Shown: one piece after another, positions 31,296 to 39,720 of the stretch
How the letters are laid out: every line of letters begins with the position of its first letter
Position numbering within the stretch: position 1 is the stretch's first letter
Virus record (IMG/VR): IMGVR_UViG_3300047462_000385
Span: 62,001-126,000 of that record
Source of the DNA: a virus
Reading direction: 5' to 3' (one strand)
DNA: 64,000 nucleotides
The notes under the pieces: model-generated
What the model was told of the DNA's origin: nothing
The model's database searches: none
What the model saw: only the letters and a program-made list of their open reading frames with translations
Made by a program: the position numbers and the translations under genes

Positions 31296-31885
31296 ATGAG
31301 TAAGCATCCTGTAATTGATATTATCGTAAAAAAGAGTCCACATCTAGGCTGGATGGCAGACCGCACAGTATTGTTGGTTCGCCACGGCTCTAATGCCTAT
31401 GGTACCAACACAGCTAGCAGTGACGAGGACTTCAAGGGTGTTGCCATTCCTACTAAGGAATACTTCTTCGGCTCAAAACGCTTCGAACAGGCAGAGCTAA
31501 AAGCTCCTGACCCTGACGCGGTAATCTATGATATCCGTAAATTCTTTAGCCTGGCTGCTGACTGTAACCCAAACCCCTTAAAATTATTGAAATCTCTAAT
31601 GCTGAAGGCATTGGACACTGTTGTGTTCGAGCTAAGGTTAGAGGCGGCGGGTGTGCTGGGTTTAGTTATGACATGGATTTTGATGATCAAGTCACTGATT
31701 CTGATGAGGTAATTGAAGTTACTGATTATTATGGGACTGTTAAGATTATTATTTGATGTGATATCTTATCAGTATTTAGATGACTCTACTATTGATTGGA
31801 TTGATAGTATGATAGGTGGCGTCTTCAAGTTTATTAATCCAAAAGCGACTGGGTCGTGTGGGCGCGGAAACAGCGTTTCATTTTA
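31296..31885 (+). pseudogene. RlaP 5' fragment fused to decayed A-type Fe-S carrier
   Basis: The first about 94 codons (MSKHPVIDIIVKKSPHLGW...LAADCNPN) are nearly the same as the start of the intact RlaP gene at 32598, including HGSNAYGTNTASSDEDFKG. From about 31580 the sequence switches to an Fe-S carrier gene read in another frame (RGGGCAGFSYDMDFDD). That part stops near 31755 and resumes in a third frame to end FKFINPKATGSCGRGNSVSF at 31885. The final CGCG has become CGRG. This is a deletion-fusion remnant of neighbouring RlaP and Fe-S carrier genes, with at least two frame breaks. Confidence 0.8.
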
Positions 31886-31893
31886 AGAGTAAT

Positions 31894-32550
31894 TTACCAT
31901 AGTTCTTTTTTAGTTTTTTGTCTATGACAAAGGGCACAAAGAACTTGGCATTTACTAATTTCATTTTTTATTTTTTGTTGCGAATTGCCTAACATCAAGC
32001 TGACTGATTTTTCTTTATCAGCAATGTGATCAAATTCCATTTGCCATGACTGGTACTGAATATTGCAAACGGCACATGGTTGATTTTTGGCAAGTTTGAT
32101 AATTTCTCGATTCCTATCATAACAAGGATATAGTTTCTTCTTTTCTATTTCTTGTAATCTTTGGTAGGTTCTATTTTTATGACAGAGGACGCAAACCAAT
32201 TCACATTTGGTAATTTCTTCTTTAATCTTCTCCAAAGAAAAAGTTTCGTGAACCATTTTTGATACAGCCATGATCTTATCTGATAAGTGGTCAAAGTCCA
32301 TACAGAATGGTTCATACTTTTTGCCACAATCTTTGCAAGGATAATCTTTTAGTTTATCCACTTCTTGAGCAAGGTATTTTCTTTTAGAAAGATTGTTTTG
32401 GTAAATTCTGTCTTTGTTTCGCAAGTAATGACTTTGCTGATATTTCTTTTGGCACGTTTTACATTTATTGCTATGACCATCAGGCACACAACTCTTTTTG
32501 TGAAAATCACCTAGCTTTTTGTTTTCTTTGCACGTATTACACTGTTTCAT
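31894..32550 (-). CDS. HNH endonuclease with duplicated HNH domain
   Basis: From the ATG at 32550 the protein has 218 residues (a longer frame starts at 32577). It has an N-terminal zinc ribbon (CNTCKENKKLGDF, CKTC), then two similar HNH units: PCKDCGKKYEPFCMDFDHLSD...CELVCVLCHKNRT and PCAVCNIQYQSWQMEFDHIAD...CQVLCALCHRQKT. The repeat suggests internal duplication of the nuclease domain, unlike the single-domain copies at 17495 and 22128. It lies antisense between the chimeric pseudogene and the intact RlaP gene. Confidence 0.85.
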   Translation of the reverse strand: MKQCNTCKENKKLGDFHKKSCVPDGHSNKCKTCQKKYQQSHYLRNKDRIYQNNLSKRKYLAQEVDKLKDYPCKDCGKKYEPFCMDFDHLSDKIMAVSKMVHETFSLEKIKEEITKCELVCVLCHKNRTYQRLQEIEKKKLYPCYDRNREIIKLAKNQPCAVCNIQYQSWQMEFDHIADKEKSVSLMLGNSQQKIKNEISKCQVLCALCHRQKTKKELW

Positions 32551-32565
32551 GATTGCAACCCTAGC

Positions 32566-32574
32566 GATATATAG
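32566..32574 (+). promoter_or_regulatory. GATATATAG motif upstream of RlaP
   Basis: The motif sits in the loop of a partial hairpin (AACCC...GGGTT, 32557-32582), 24 bases before the RlaP ATG and 16 bases upstream of the divergent HNH start. Confidence 0.4.
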
Positions 32575-32597
32575 CATGGGTTAGAATTGATAGAATA

Positions 32598-33752
32598 ATG
32601 CAAAATCATCCCGTTTTAGATACTATTGTGAAAAATTCTCCACATTTATCGTGGATTACTAAAGGCACCTGCCTCTTAGTGAGGCATGGTAGCCATGCAT
32701 ATGGAACTAATGTCGCTACCTCTGATGAGGATTTTAAAGGTGTTTGTATTCCTACCAAAGAATATTTTTTTGGTTATACCAAAAGATTTGAACAAGCAGA
32801 GTTAAAAGCACCAGATCCGGATGCAGTAATTTACGATATACGAAAATTTTTTAACTTGGCAGCAGATAGCAATCCAAATATTGTAGAGGTTCTACATACA
32901 GATCCTAGCGACCACTTCGTCGTTGATTCCATTGGTGAAGTTATTCTGGAACATAAAGATGACTTCCTATCAAAGAAAATCAAGCATACCTTCCTTGGCT
33001 ACTCTGTTTCACAGCTAAAGAGAATTAAGACCCACAAACGATGGATTATGACTCCTCCGGTCGATGAGCCGACACGAACTGGCTTTGGATTACCGGAAAC
33101 CACTCTAATTGATGCGGGTCAGCTTGCAGCTGCTAGCGCGGAGATCCAGAAGGAGTTAGACCGATTCCAGTTCGATTTTATGGAAGGACTCGAAGAATCT
33201 CAGAAGATTGGTATCCGAACTACAGTCACCGAAATGTTAGCAGAGCTGAAGATTACTGCCGATCAGCACTGGATGAGTGCGGCTCGTAAGATTGGTCTCG
33301 ATGACAATTTCATTGAACTCATGCAGCGCGAGCGTATGTATACCAACGCTAAGCGTGAGTGGGATCAGTATCAAAACTGGAAGAAGACTCGTAACCCAAC
33401 CCGCTCTGCCTTAGAAGAGAAATATGGCTATGACACCAAGCATGCCTATCATTTGGTTCGATTGATTCGTATGTGTCGTGAGGTTCTGACCACTGGAAAA
33501 GTAGTCGTCAAACGTCCCGACCGCGAGGAACTACTATCCATTCGTAATGGTGCTTGGAGTTATGATCAGTTAATTGAATTTGCTGAGAGAGAAGATAAAG
33601 AACTCAACTCATTATACAACAGCACTAATGTTCTACCTAAGACTCCTGACAAAGAGAAGCTAGATAAGCTGTGCATTGAACTGGTAGAGAAATCTCTATC
33701 GAAGTACTCTTGGTATAACGTACAAAAAATGATTAATCGATTAGTAGGGTAA
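32598..33752 (+). CDS. RlaP-like RNA-repair nucleotidyltransferase
   Basis: The 384-residue protein carries HGSHAYGTNVATSDEDFKGV near residue 32, the GS...D-x-D nucleotidyltransferase core of the RlaP/YcgL-type (PF10127) branch of the polymerase beta superfamily. A Lys/Arg-rich helical region follows (QLKRIKTHKRWIMTPP near 150), then a helical C-terminal half. This family is usually found next to RNA ligases and is thought to modify RNA termini; this window encodes three RNA ligases and Pnkp. A truncated copy lies at 31296. Confidence 0.85.
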   Translation: MQNHPVLDTIVKNSPHLSWITKGTCLLVRHGSHAYGTNVATSDEDFKGVCIPTKEYFFGYTKRFEQAELKAPDPDAVIYDIRKFFNLAADSNPNIVEVLHTDPSDHFVVDSIGEVILEHKDDFLSKKIKHTFLGYSVSQLKRIKTHKRWIMTPPVDEPTRTGFGLPETTLIDAGQLAAASAEIQKELDRFQFDFMEGLEESQKIGIRTTVTEMLAELKITADQHWMSAARKIGLDDNFIELMQRERMYTNAKREWDQYQNWKKTRNPTRSALEEKYGYDTKHAYHLVRLIRMCREVLTTGKVVVKRPDREELLSIRNGAWSYDQLIEFAEREDKELNSLYNSTNVLPKTPDKEKLDKLCIELVEKSLSKYSWYNVQKMINRLVG

Positions 33753-33753
33753 C

Positions 33754-34116
33754 ATGTTGGAACATATTATTGAAATAGTTTTCGGAGTCGGCGCTGCCAT
33801 CTTAATGTGGGATGTTTTCATCTCAGACTCTCTTTCGGATAGATGGAAATCTTTTCGCAAACGCAAGAGTGACATTTCTGATTCTGATAAGATTGCCAGA
33901 GTCAAACTCACATCAGATAGCGCTAAGGACATTGAAAAGTTCATAACCGACAATGCCCACAACCTATCTGATGAGATGGTCCAAAAGTTAGTAGAGCGTA
34001 TTGAGTTTCTTCATGCTGACAAAGCAATCTTTGAAGATAATTTGAAGACTCGTATCGATGCCATTCCAAATATGGTGGCAGCTCAGGAAGAAGCCCCTAA
34101 GAAGGCAAAAAGATAA
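33754..34116 (+). CDS. Membrane-anchored helical protein
   Basis: The 120-residue product has one N-terminal span (residues 4-24), a basic stop-transfer segment (RWKSFRKRKSD) and a charged helical cytoplasmic part ending in KKAKR. No recognised family. It lies one base after RlaP and 18 before Fe-S carrier 2. Confidence 0.6.
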   Translation: MLEHIIEIVFGVGAAILMWDVFISDSLSDRWKSFRKRKSDISDSDKIARVKLTSDSAKDIEKFITDNAHNLSDEMVQKLVERIEFLHADKAIFEDNLKTRIDAIPNMVAAQEEAPKKAKR

Positions 34117-34134
34117 TAAAGTTGCATTAATAAG

Positions 34135-34476
34135 ATGGAAGTAGAGAAGTACCAAGTCTTTGTTTCAGCCCTAGCTGCTGAACAAATTACTAAGCAACTT
34201 GTTGCCCGAGGAACTCCTAATGCATGTGTAAGGTTAGGTGTTAAGGGTGGAGGCTGCTCTGGCTTCTCATATGTTTTACAATATGAGGATGCTTCTAAAT
34301 CTAAAGATTTAGTTTTTGAAGTAGAAGGCATTCACTTAATAGTGGATCGCAAAAGCATTCTGTATTTGGATGGCTGTACATTAGATTGGGAACAATCTCT
34401 AATGAATCAGGGATTTAAGTTCTTGAATCCTAATGTTAAAAGCCAGTGTGGATGTGGACACTCTTTTAGCGTATAA
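34135..34476 (+). CDS. A-type Fe-S cluster carrier (IscA/ErpA/HesB family), copy 2
   Basis: The 113-residue product has KGGGCSGFSYVLQYED near residue 39 and FLNPNVKSQCGCGHSFSV at the end, so all three cluster cysteines are present. It is a clear paralogue of copy 1 but diverged, particularly in the N-terminal third. Two intact A-type carriers in one phage region are unusual, and a third, decayed copy lies at 31580. Confidence 0.92.
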   Translation: MEVEKYQVFVSALAAEQITKQLVARGTPNACVRLGVKGGGCSGFSYVLQYEDASKSKDLVFEVEGIHLIVDRKSILYLDGCTLDWEQSLMNQGFKFLNPNVKSQCGCGHSFSV

Positions 34477-34484
34477 GGAATGAT

Positions 34485-34709
34485 ATGATTCATGGGATCT
34501 ATTTGAAGAGCAGACCGAAAGCAGCGTGGCACTTGGTATCATTGGCTATCTCTCAGGAAGCTGCCAATCATGATTTGACCGAGTTTCTCAAACAAGCAAA
34601 AAAGGAAGGCAATGACCAAGCAGAAGTTGCTGTTCAAGTGTATGATTCTCCATTCTTCATTCCAGAAATATTGCACGATATAAAAGAGCAAAAAGTACTA
34701 TATAATTAA
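34485..34709 (+). CDS. Small hypothetical protein
   Basis: The 74-residue product resembles a small helical domain (AWHLVSLAISQEAANHDLTEFLKQAKKEG), with a C-terminal strand AVQVYDSPFFIPE. No family recognised. It is closely spaced between Fe-S carrier 2 and the helical protein gene. Confidence 0.5.
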   Translation: MIHGIYLKSRPKAAWHLVSLAISQEAANHDLTEFLKQAKKEGNDQAEVAVQVYDSPFFIPEILHDIKEQKVLYN

Positions 34710-34712
34710 ATT

Positions 34713-35720
34713 ATGACTGATTTAGAAGAACGAACTCAATTAGAAATTGAATTTGCTGAGAAATTAGATTTTGTAATCCATCAATTAATATATTATAATT
34801 TCTCAGACGAAGATATAGTTGTTTTTACTGAAACGGTAAAAACTTTTATGGCTTATGTTGATCTAAAACAATTTATTATTGATGTTCTATATGATAAGGT
34901 CTGCGAGGCATCGAAGATCATTAAGCCCCACGATATGTCTCGTTTTCTATCTTACAGAAAATTAATCAGAGTTATTTTAGATTTGGGCGACAATGAATTG
35001 ATTGAACAGCTTGAGACTCATTTAGCCAAACACAATCATCCAGATCACTTTTTTGTATTTTTGGAAGAAAAAATTGCTAGAGGTATCAATACAGATAGCT
35101 CTGAGACAATTTTTATTGAACTTATCTATTTGAACCGAGAGGCTCAGATAAAAGTCATAAATAAGTTTCTTCGGCTTATTGATAAGGATCCAAGTTACTT
35201 TCTTAAAAAATTATTGGTTACTAAACTAGACAGGTCCTGGAATTTCTCAGTTAAGCGCTATATTTCTGAAGTTATAGCAAATGAGCCCGAGACTCTAGAA
35301 AATCATATAATTCCAACCCTTATACAACATTACGATAATGGACTAGAACATTATTTATCTATTATTGTTGAGATTATTTCAATAACCGATAAGTTTACTC
35401 GTTCCCTCATAGATGATAATAAGTGGAAATGTCAGGCAGCTTTGTGGTCACAGATTATTAATGGACTTACCTTCAATACAAAATTAGTAAAACACTTTTG
35501 TCTTTATTTAAAGGATCATTATCCAGATAAAGTGGAAGAATTTGAAGATTCCTTTTTAGATAATGCCGACCCAGATCATATTGTAAAATATGCGATAGAA
35601 GTTTCCTTTAGTAAAAAGAGGAAGATTTTACGAAAATTAATTGAACTTAAGAGTGAAAAATGGTTGGTAGAATTCATTAAAAATTTTCCAGAGTACAAAT
35701 CTTTATTGCCTTTGCTGTAA
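34713..35720 (+). CDS. Alpha-helical repeat protein
   Basis: The 335-residue product is helical throughout, with many paired amphipathic helices and no catalytic motif seen. Ends in EFIKNFPEYKSLLPL, similar to the C-terminus of the protein at 29874. These two genes and the one at 43825 may form a phage-specific family of helical scaffold or adaptor proteins. The ATG follows an AT-rich stretch without a clear ribosome-binding site. Confidence 0.6.
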   Translation: MTDLEERTQLEIEFAEKLDFVIHQLIYYNFSDEDIVVFTETVKTFMAYVDLKQFIIDVLYDKVCEASKIIKPHDMSRFLSYRKLIRVILDLGDNELIEQLETHLAKHNHPDHFFVFLEEKIARGINTDSSETIFIELIYLNREAQIKVINKFLRLIDKDPSYFLKKLLVTKLDRSWNFSVKRYISEVIANEPETLENHIIPTLIQHYDNGLEHYLSIIVEIISITDKFTRSLIDDNKWKCQAALWSQIINGLTFNTKLVKHFCLYLKDHYPDKVEEFEDSFLDNADPDHIVKYAIEVSFSKKRKILRKLIELKSEKWLVEFIKNFPEYKSLLPLL

Positions 35721-35735
35721 TGTGTGATTGGGGCT

Positions 35736-35760
35736 GAGATATATAGTCATATGATATCTC
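35736..35760. repeat. 7-bp hairpin containing GATATATAG before MoxR gene 2
   Basis: GAGATAT and ATATCTC form the stem with an 11-base loop, and GATATATAG overlaps the left arm (35738-35746). The ATG of the MoxR gene follows 10 bases after it. It matches the layout at 26166. Confidence 0.5.
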
Positions 35761-35770
35761 AGAGAAAAGC

Positions 35771-36883
35771 ATGACCAATTCACTCAACTTGCCGGAAATA
35801 GACCAAGAGCAGGCGTTCAATCTTAGTAAGTTTTCTATCAGGGCACAACAAAATTTATTCCTCTTCGGAAGAAGGGGCGTTGGTAAAACTCATATAGTAA
35901 TTCAGGCAGCACAAGAGTGCAAGATGAAAGTCAATTACATTAACTTAAGTGTAATTGAACGACCCGACTTAGCCGGATACCCTAATATAAATGCTCCTGG
36001 TGAAGTTATTACATTCAAATCACCATCCTTTTTGCCGCGATTAGAGAAGGGAAAAGAACCCGATAGTGTTATTCTTTTCGATGAAGTAGATAAGGCGCCA
36101 TCAGAAGTTACGGCACCATTACTTGAAATTTTGCAATTCAAATCTATTAACGGGATTCCTATCAACGCTGCCTCTTGCATTCTAACTGGAAATCTTTCCA
36201 ATGAAGGAGCATACTCCAATCAGATTAGCAGTGCGTTATTGGATAGAGGATCCAAGTATATCCTATCTTTTAATTTTGAAAGGTGGGTAGATTGGGCGAA
36301 AGCCAATCAGGTTCATGATTTGATTTTGGGGTTCTTAAGAAGTGATCCCTCTTTTGCTTGTGGAAGCATTGAAGACTCTTGCTATGCCAGCCCTTCTCCA
36401 AGAGGTTGGATTCAAGCCTCTGATGCTTTGATTAAGGCTAAAGACCTAAAGATTGTTGATATAGAGACCGTCACTCAAATCATTTCCGGCTTTGTTGGAA
36501 ATGAGGCGGGGCTAAGATTCAAAATTTGGTATGAGCATTATCGTAAATTTGAACCATTTATTCATTCCCTAATTGAATCTGGAACGATGAAGTTTGACTT
36601 CCAGTCATTAGCTCCAAGTGAGAAGGTTGTTTTCGTAGTTTCTGCTTGCTATTTTGCCAAGCAAAAAGTTTTTTCAGAAGCTGCAAAATCTAAGAATAGG
36701 TTTGTATATCTAGAACACTTATGTAAATTTCTTACAGACTATAGTGTGGAGCACGAGGTTCAAGTCATGGGATTTTATAATTCCTTTGATTTTGATATGA
36801 TAACCAAGCATAAATTATATTCTTGTAAAGCTTTCTTCGAACACTTCAATAAGCTTAATGAAAACGTTACGCTAAAGAAGTGA
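35771..36883 (+). CDS. MoxR-type AAA+ ATPase, second copy
   Basis: The 370-residue protein has Walker A GRRGVGKT near residue 38, Walker B VILFDEVDKA near 105, QFKSINGIP insert and ILTGNLSNEGAYSN near 145, giving the same organisation as the gene at 25022, with clear divergence. No VWA partner follows it; it may share the partner at 26207 or form mixed rings. Ends 10 bases before a phage-type promoter. Confidence 0.9.
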   Translation: MTNSLNLPEIDQEQAFNLSKFSIRAQQNLFLFGRRGVGKTHIVIQAAQECKMKVNYINLSVIERPDLAGYPNINAPGEVITFKSPSFLPRLEKGKEPDSVILFDEVDKAPSEVTAPLLEILQFKSINGIPINAASCILTGNLSNEGAYSNQISSALLDRGSKYILSFNFERWVDWAKANQVHDLILGFLRSDPSFACGSIEDSCYASPSPRGWIQASDALIKAKDLKIVDIETVTQIISGFVGNEAGLRFKIWYEHYRKFEPFIHSLIESGTMKFDFQSLAPSEKVVFVVSACYFAKQKVFSEAAKSKNRFVYLEHLCKFLTDYSVEHEVQVMGFYNSFDFDMITKHKLYSCKAFFEHFNKLNENVTLKK

Positions 36884-36893
36884 TGCCCCGTCC

Positions 36894-36921
36894 TTGACAC
36901 CCAATTTGTAAGATTTACTTT
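36894..36921 (+). promoter_or_regulatory. Phage promoter upstream of thioredoxin
   Basis: TTGACA at 36894-36899, CCCAATTTG spacer and TACTTT at 36916-36921. The spacer sequence closely matches that of the promoter at 39682 (CCCAATTTC). Confidence 0.6.
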
Positions 36922-36947
36922 ACCCACACATAATAAGCGAGGCATCC

Positions 36948-37268
36948 ATGAGCGATGTAGTATACGTTGACGAGAATAATTTTGAAACTGAAGTCCTAAA
37001 GTCGGAAATGCCCGTATTAGTTGATTTTAGTGCGACATGGTGCGGACCATGCCAAAGGCAAATGCCTATTGTAGAAAAGTTTGCAACTGAGAACCTGAAT
37101 AAGGTTAAAGTCTGTAAGATTGATGTTGATGAATCTCCAGCCATTGCATCTAAGTTTGGCATTAAGGGAGTTCCTACAATGTTAGTCTTCCAACATGGTG
37201 AGAAGAAGGCTTCTCAAGTTGGATTAACTACATTAGATACTTTGAGGAAGATAGCTTTTGGTGCGTAA
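36948..37268 (+). CDS. Thioredoxin
   Basis: The 106-residue protein has the active site WCGPC near residues 29-33, preceded by VLVDFSATW, with the cis-proline in GVPTMLVF near 74. Its length and motif order match bacterial thioredoxin. It would reduce disulfides, possibly for a phage ribonucleotide reductase or as a processivity factor. It follows its own promoter and precedes a terminator. Confidence 0.94.
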   Translation: MSDVVYVDENNFETEVLKSEMPVLVDFSATWCGPCQRQMPIVEKFATENLNKVKVCKIDVDESPAIASKFGIKGVPTMLVFQHGEKKASQVGLTTLDTLRKIAFGA

Positions 37269-37294
37269 GTAATTATCGTACTACTTGTAATTCT

Positions 37295-37319
37295 AAGCCA
37301 GCTATATGCTGGCTTTTTT
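37295..37319 (+). terminator. Rho-independent terminator after thioredoxin
   Basis: AAGCCAGC and GCTGGCTT form a perfect 8-bp stem with a 5-base loop, followed by TTTT. It would isolate the thioredoxin transcript. Confidence 0.85.
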
Positions 37320-37332
37320 ATTGGGTGACATT

Positions 37333-37605
37333 ATGTTATTTGAAACTTTGATATTGCTAATATTGGCAGGGACCACTACAATTTTTATTGGCATCCCTTT
37401 ATTTAAAATGATACGTGATCTCCGCCCCAAAAGAAAAGATGCCCTAACAGAGGCTAAGCAAAGAGTAGAGCAAGCTCGCCTAGCGCTTGAAGCAGCTCGC
37501 TTGAACAAGGAAGCTGAGAAGACCAGCAAAGAAGCTGATAAAATTTATGAAGCATTGTATGAAGAAGCTTTAGAAGTATTTAGGCGAAGCGGCAGAGCAC
37601 CTTGA
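37333..37605 (+). CDS. Single-span membrane protein with coiled coil
   Basis: The ATG at 37333 was chosen over one at 37306 that lies within the terminator hairpin; GGGTGAC is upstream. The 90-residue product has an N-terminal span (about residues 3-23) and a long charged coiled-coil tail (EAKQRVEQARLALEAARLNK). Function unknown; topology suggests an inner-membrane protein with cytoplasmic helix. Confidence 0.6.
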   Translation: MLFETLILLILAGTTTIFIGIPLFKMIRDLRPKRKDALTEAKQRVEQARLALEAARLNKEAEKTSKEADKIYEALYEEALEVFRRSGRAP

Positions 37606-37646
37606 AAAAGGTATCATCTGCGCTTCTTTTCACACAGGATAAGTCG

Positions 37647-37961
37647 ATGAAAGTTCTGACTAGAAAGCACTGTATCTTTATGGCTAAGTTGGCTATATGG
37701 GGTCATTTTGATAAAGAGAAAACACTTAATTGGATTAAGTCAGATTATCCAAATCACGGTGATGTTTTAGTAGATGACATAGTAAATGCGGTTTATGCTT
37801 TGCCCGAAGATGAGTTGTTAGCTCAGTTTAAATGCATGGATGATTCTATTAGTGCAGCCAAAGATGGTAACGGAATAAATAAAGATGATAAAGGCATAGA
37901 TGATGCAGATCGTGTCGTTATAGCCGCAATGAAAGTTATTTCCAAGGATATAAAGCTATGA
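37647..37961 (+). CDS. Hypothetical acidic protein
   Basis: From the ATG at 37647 (AGGATAAG upstream) the product is 104 residues; an in-frame TTG at 37602 overlapping the preceding stop is the alternative. It resembles a helical alpha domain with an acidic Asp-rich loop (NGINKDDKGIDDADR) that might bind calcium. It overlaps Pnkp by ATGA. Confidence 0.55.
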   Translation: MKVLTRKHCIFMAKLAIWGHFDKEKTLNWIKSDYPNHGDVLVDDIVNAVYALPEDELLAQFKCMDDSISAAKDGNGINKDDKGIDDADRVVIAAMKVISKDIKL

Positions 37962-38947
37962 TTAGAGTAGAAATGTTGGTGGGATTGCCTGCTTCAGGAA
38001 AGTCCACGTATGCAAAGCAATTAGTTTCCAAAGATCCAAACAACTGGGTTCGCGTCAACAATGACGACCTTCGTGCTATGATGAATGGATCTGTCTGGTC
38101 AGCGGACTATGAAAAGATGATTACGGATGCTCGTAACTATTTGATCCGAGACGCTCTCAAGCGTGGTAAGAACGTTGTTATCGACAACCTAAATCTTAAT
38201 CGTCGTCACTTCGATGATGTTTGCAAGATCGCTAAGTCGGTCAACTCTGACATTCAAGTGTTCGAGAAGGCTTTTTACATTGAATTGGATGAAGCAATCG
38301 CTCGCGATTCAAAGCGTGAAGGTAAGGCTAAGGTCGGGGAAGAAGTAATTCGCAAATGGTGGAAGGACTCGGGCGGAAAGCAGTTCAAGTTCTATCACCC
38401 ACGTGTAGAAATCTTTACTGAACACAGAGGCAACAATGTTGCAGTGGAAGCTCCTGCTCATGTACTGGGCGCTCCAGAAGCGATCATCTGTGACTTGGAT
38501 GGTACGCTAGCTTTGATTCATGGTCGAAGCCCATACGATGCCTCTGACTGTGATATTAAGGATCTTCCAAATGTTCCAGTTATCGAGACCATTAAAGCTC
38601 ACCATGCAGCAGGTCGAAAGATCATTTTCTGCTCCGGGCGTGAAGATAAATATCGACCAGAGACAATTCGCTTTATTGAAAAGCACTGCACATATGAGTA
38701 TGATAAGTGGGCAAGCAATCCAGATGTATTGGGTGCAGAAATGGTCACAGCACCAATCCCATACCAACTCTTCATGCGCAAGACTGATGATTTCCGTAAG
38801 GACGCCATCATCAAGGAAGAGATTTACCAAGGTCAAATCGAAGGTAAGTATAATGTGCTTTGCGTATTAGACGATCGAAATTCTGTTGTCCAGTTCTGGC
38901 GTGAAAAGGGCTTGACTTGCTTCCAAGTGGCGCCCGGTAATTTTTGA
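37958..38947 (+). CDS. pnkp: Polynucleotide 5'-kinase/3'-phosphatase (T4 Pnkp-like)
   Basis: The 329-residue protein has an N-terminal kinase with P-loop GLPASGKST at about residues 9-17 and a C-terminal phosphatase with CDLDGTLALIHGRSPYD near 175 (HAD DxDGT motif), the same order as T4 Pnkp (301 residues). It would phosphorylate 5'-OH and remove 3'-phosphate or 2',3'-cyclic phosphate from cleaved RNA. With the three RNA ligases downstream it would repair tRNAs cut by host defence nucleases. Confidence 0.95.
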   Translation: MIRVEMLVGLPASGKSTYAKQLVSKDPNNWVRVNNDDLRAMMNGSVWSADYEKMITDARNYLIRDALKRGKNVVIDNLNLNRRHFDDVCKIAKSVNSDIQVFEKAFYIELDEAIARDSKREGKAKVGEEVIRKWWKDSGGKQFKFYHPRVEIFTEHRGNNVAVEAPAHVLGAPEAIICDLDGTLALIHGRSPYDASDCDIKDLPNVPVIETIKAHHAAGRKIIFCSGREDKYRPETIRFIEKHCTYEYDKWASNPDVLGAEMVTAPIPYQLFMRKTDDFRKDAIIKEEIYQGQIEGKYNVLCVLDDRNSVVQFWREKGLTCFQVAPGNF

Positions 38948-38955
38948 GGGGTATT

Positions 38956-39423
38956 ATGTCTAAAAAACTTAAATGTGGTCAGACCTATGATAAACACAAA
39001 TCTCTATTAAAAGACGAGAGTAAAGGAATTTATATTTATACTCGACTTCATGGAACTAGACACTCTCACTCGATCAATGTGGAAGTGCCATACAACGAAG
39101 TCTTCATTAAGGAGATAAAACTCCTTGATGGGTCTTGGATGAAAAAAGATAAAGTATGGCGTACACCCAATGATTTTGATACAAAAGAAAAGGTTTGTGG
39201 ACTAGTAGATAGATTGTTTGGAACTTCTTTAAAAGACAAATTGTTAGCTCATAAAAAAGCTACCGATGCTGGTATCTCACGTGCCAATGAAAAAGACGCA
39301 GAAGAATTTAAAAATTTCTTTGCCAAATTTCATACAAAAGTGAAAATAGAATCAAATAATGGTTCTGAAAGCGCCTCACAATTATCGGTGACTAATGAAA
39401 AGACTGATAATACTAAAAGTTGA
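38956..39423 (+). CDS. Hypothetical Lys-rich protein
   Basis: From the ATG at 38956 the product is 155 residues (a TTG-started form adds four). It is Lys- and Asp-rich and strand/helix mixed, with IYIYTRLHGTRHSHSINVEVP near residue 25 and a polar Ser/Asn/Glu tail. No recognised family. It overlaps the next gene by 29 bases. Confidence 0.55.
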   Translation: MSKKLKCGQTYDKHKSLLKDESKGIYIYTRLHGTRHSHSINVEVPYNEVFIKEIKLLDGSWMKKDKVWRTPNDFDTKEKVCGLVDRLFGTSLKDKLLAHKKATDAGISRANEKDAEEFKNFFAKFHTKVKIESNNGSESASQLSVTNEKTDNTKS

Positions 39424-39664
39424 ATGGCTGAAGAAATCAGAGGGACAAGCTAGGCATCAAGAAGTATTTGATGACGCTATTAAGCAATTCAAAGAACAGC
39501 TAAACTCCTTCTTTGAAACCAAGACTGTCAAGATTCTAAAAGAATATCCAGAGAGCAAAGAAGTTCTTATTGAGTTCCCAGAAATAGTCTGGGAGAAACT
39601 CAATAAGGGACTGATTGATGCCGAAGTGGTGTCTATCATTGATTCTCATGTGGAGGGCGTCTAA
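39395..39664 (+). CDS. Small helical hypothetical protein
   Basis: The 89-residue frame starts inside the previous gene (29-base overlap), which is long but compatible with translational coupling. It is a charged helical protein (EVFDDAIKQFKEQLNSFF). No family recognised; the start is uncertain. Confidence 0.5.
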   Translation: MKRLIILKVEWLKKSEGQARHQEVFDDAIKQFKEQLNSFFETKTVKILKEYPESKEVLIEFPEIVWEKLNKGLIDAEVVSIIDSHVEGV

Positions 39665-39681
39665 ATTATAAAATTAACGGC

Positions 39682-39709
39682 TTGACACCCAATTTCCAAT
39701 GATTATGCT
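39682..39709 (+). promoter_or_regulatory. Phage promoter upstream of RNA ligase 1
   Basis: TTGACA at 39682-39687, CCCAATTTC spacer and TATGCT at 39704-39709 with a 16-base spacer. The predicted start is about 5 bases before the ATG at 39721, giving an almost leaderless message. Confidence 0.6.
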
Positions 39710-39720
39710 ACAGGTGTACC

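Noticed and set aside
37306-37332. Nine-codon upstream extension of the membrane/coiled-coil gene
   Set aside because: The ATG lies in the terminator stem; the ATG at 37333 has a proper ribosome-binding site.
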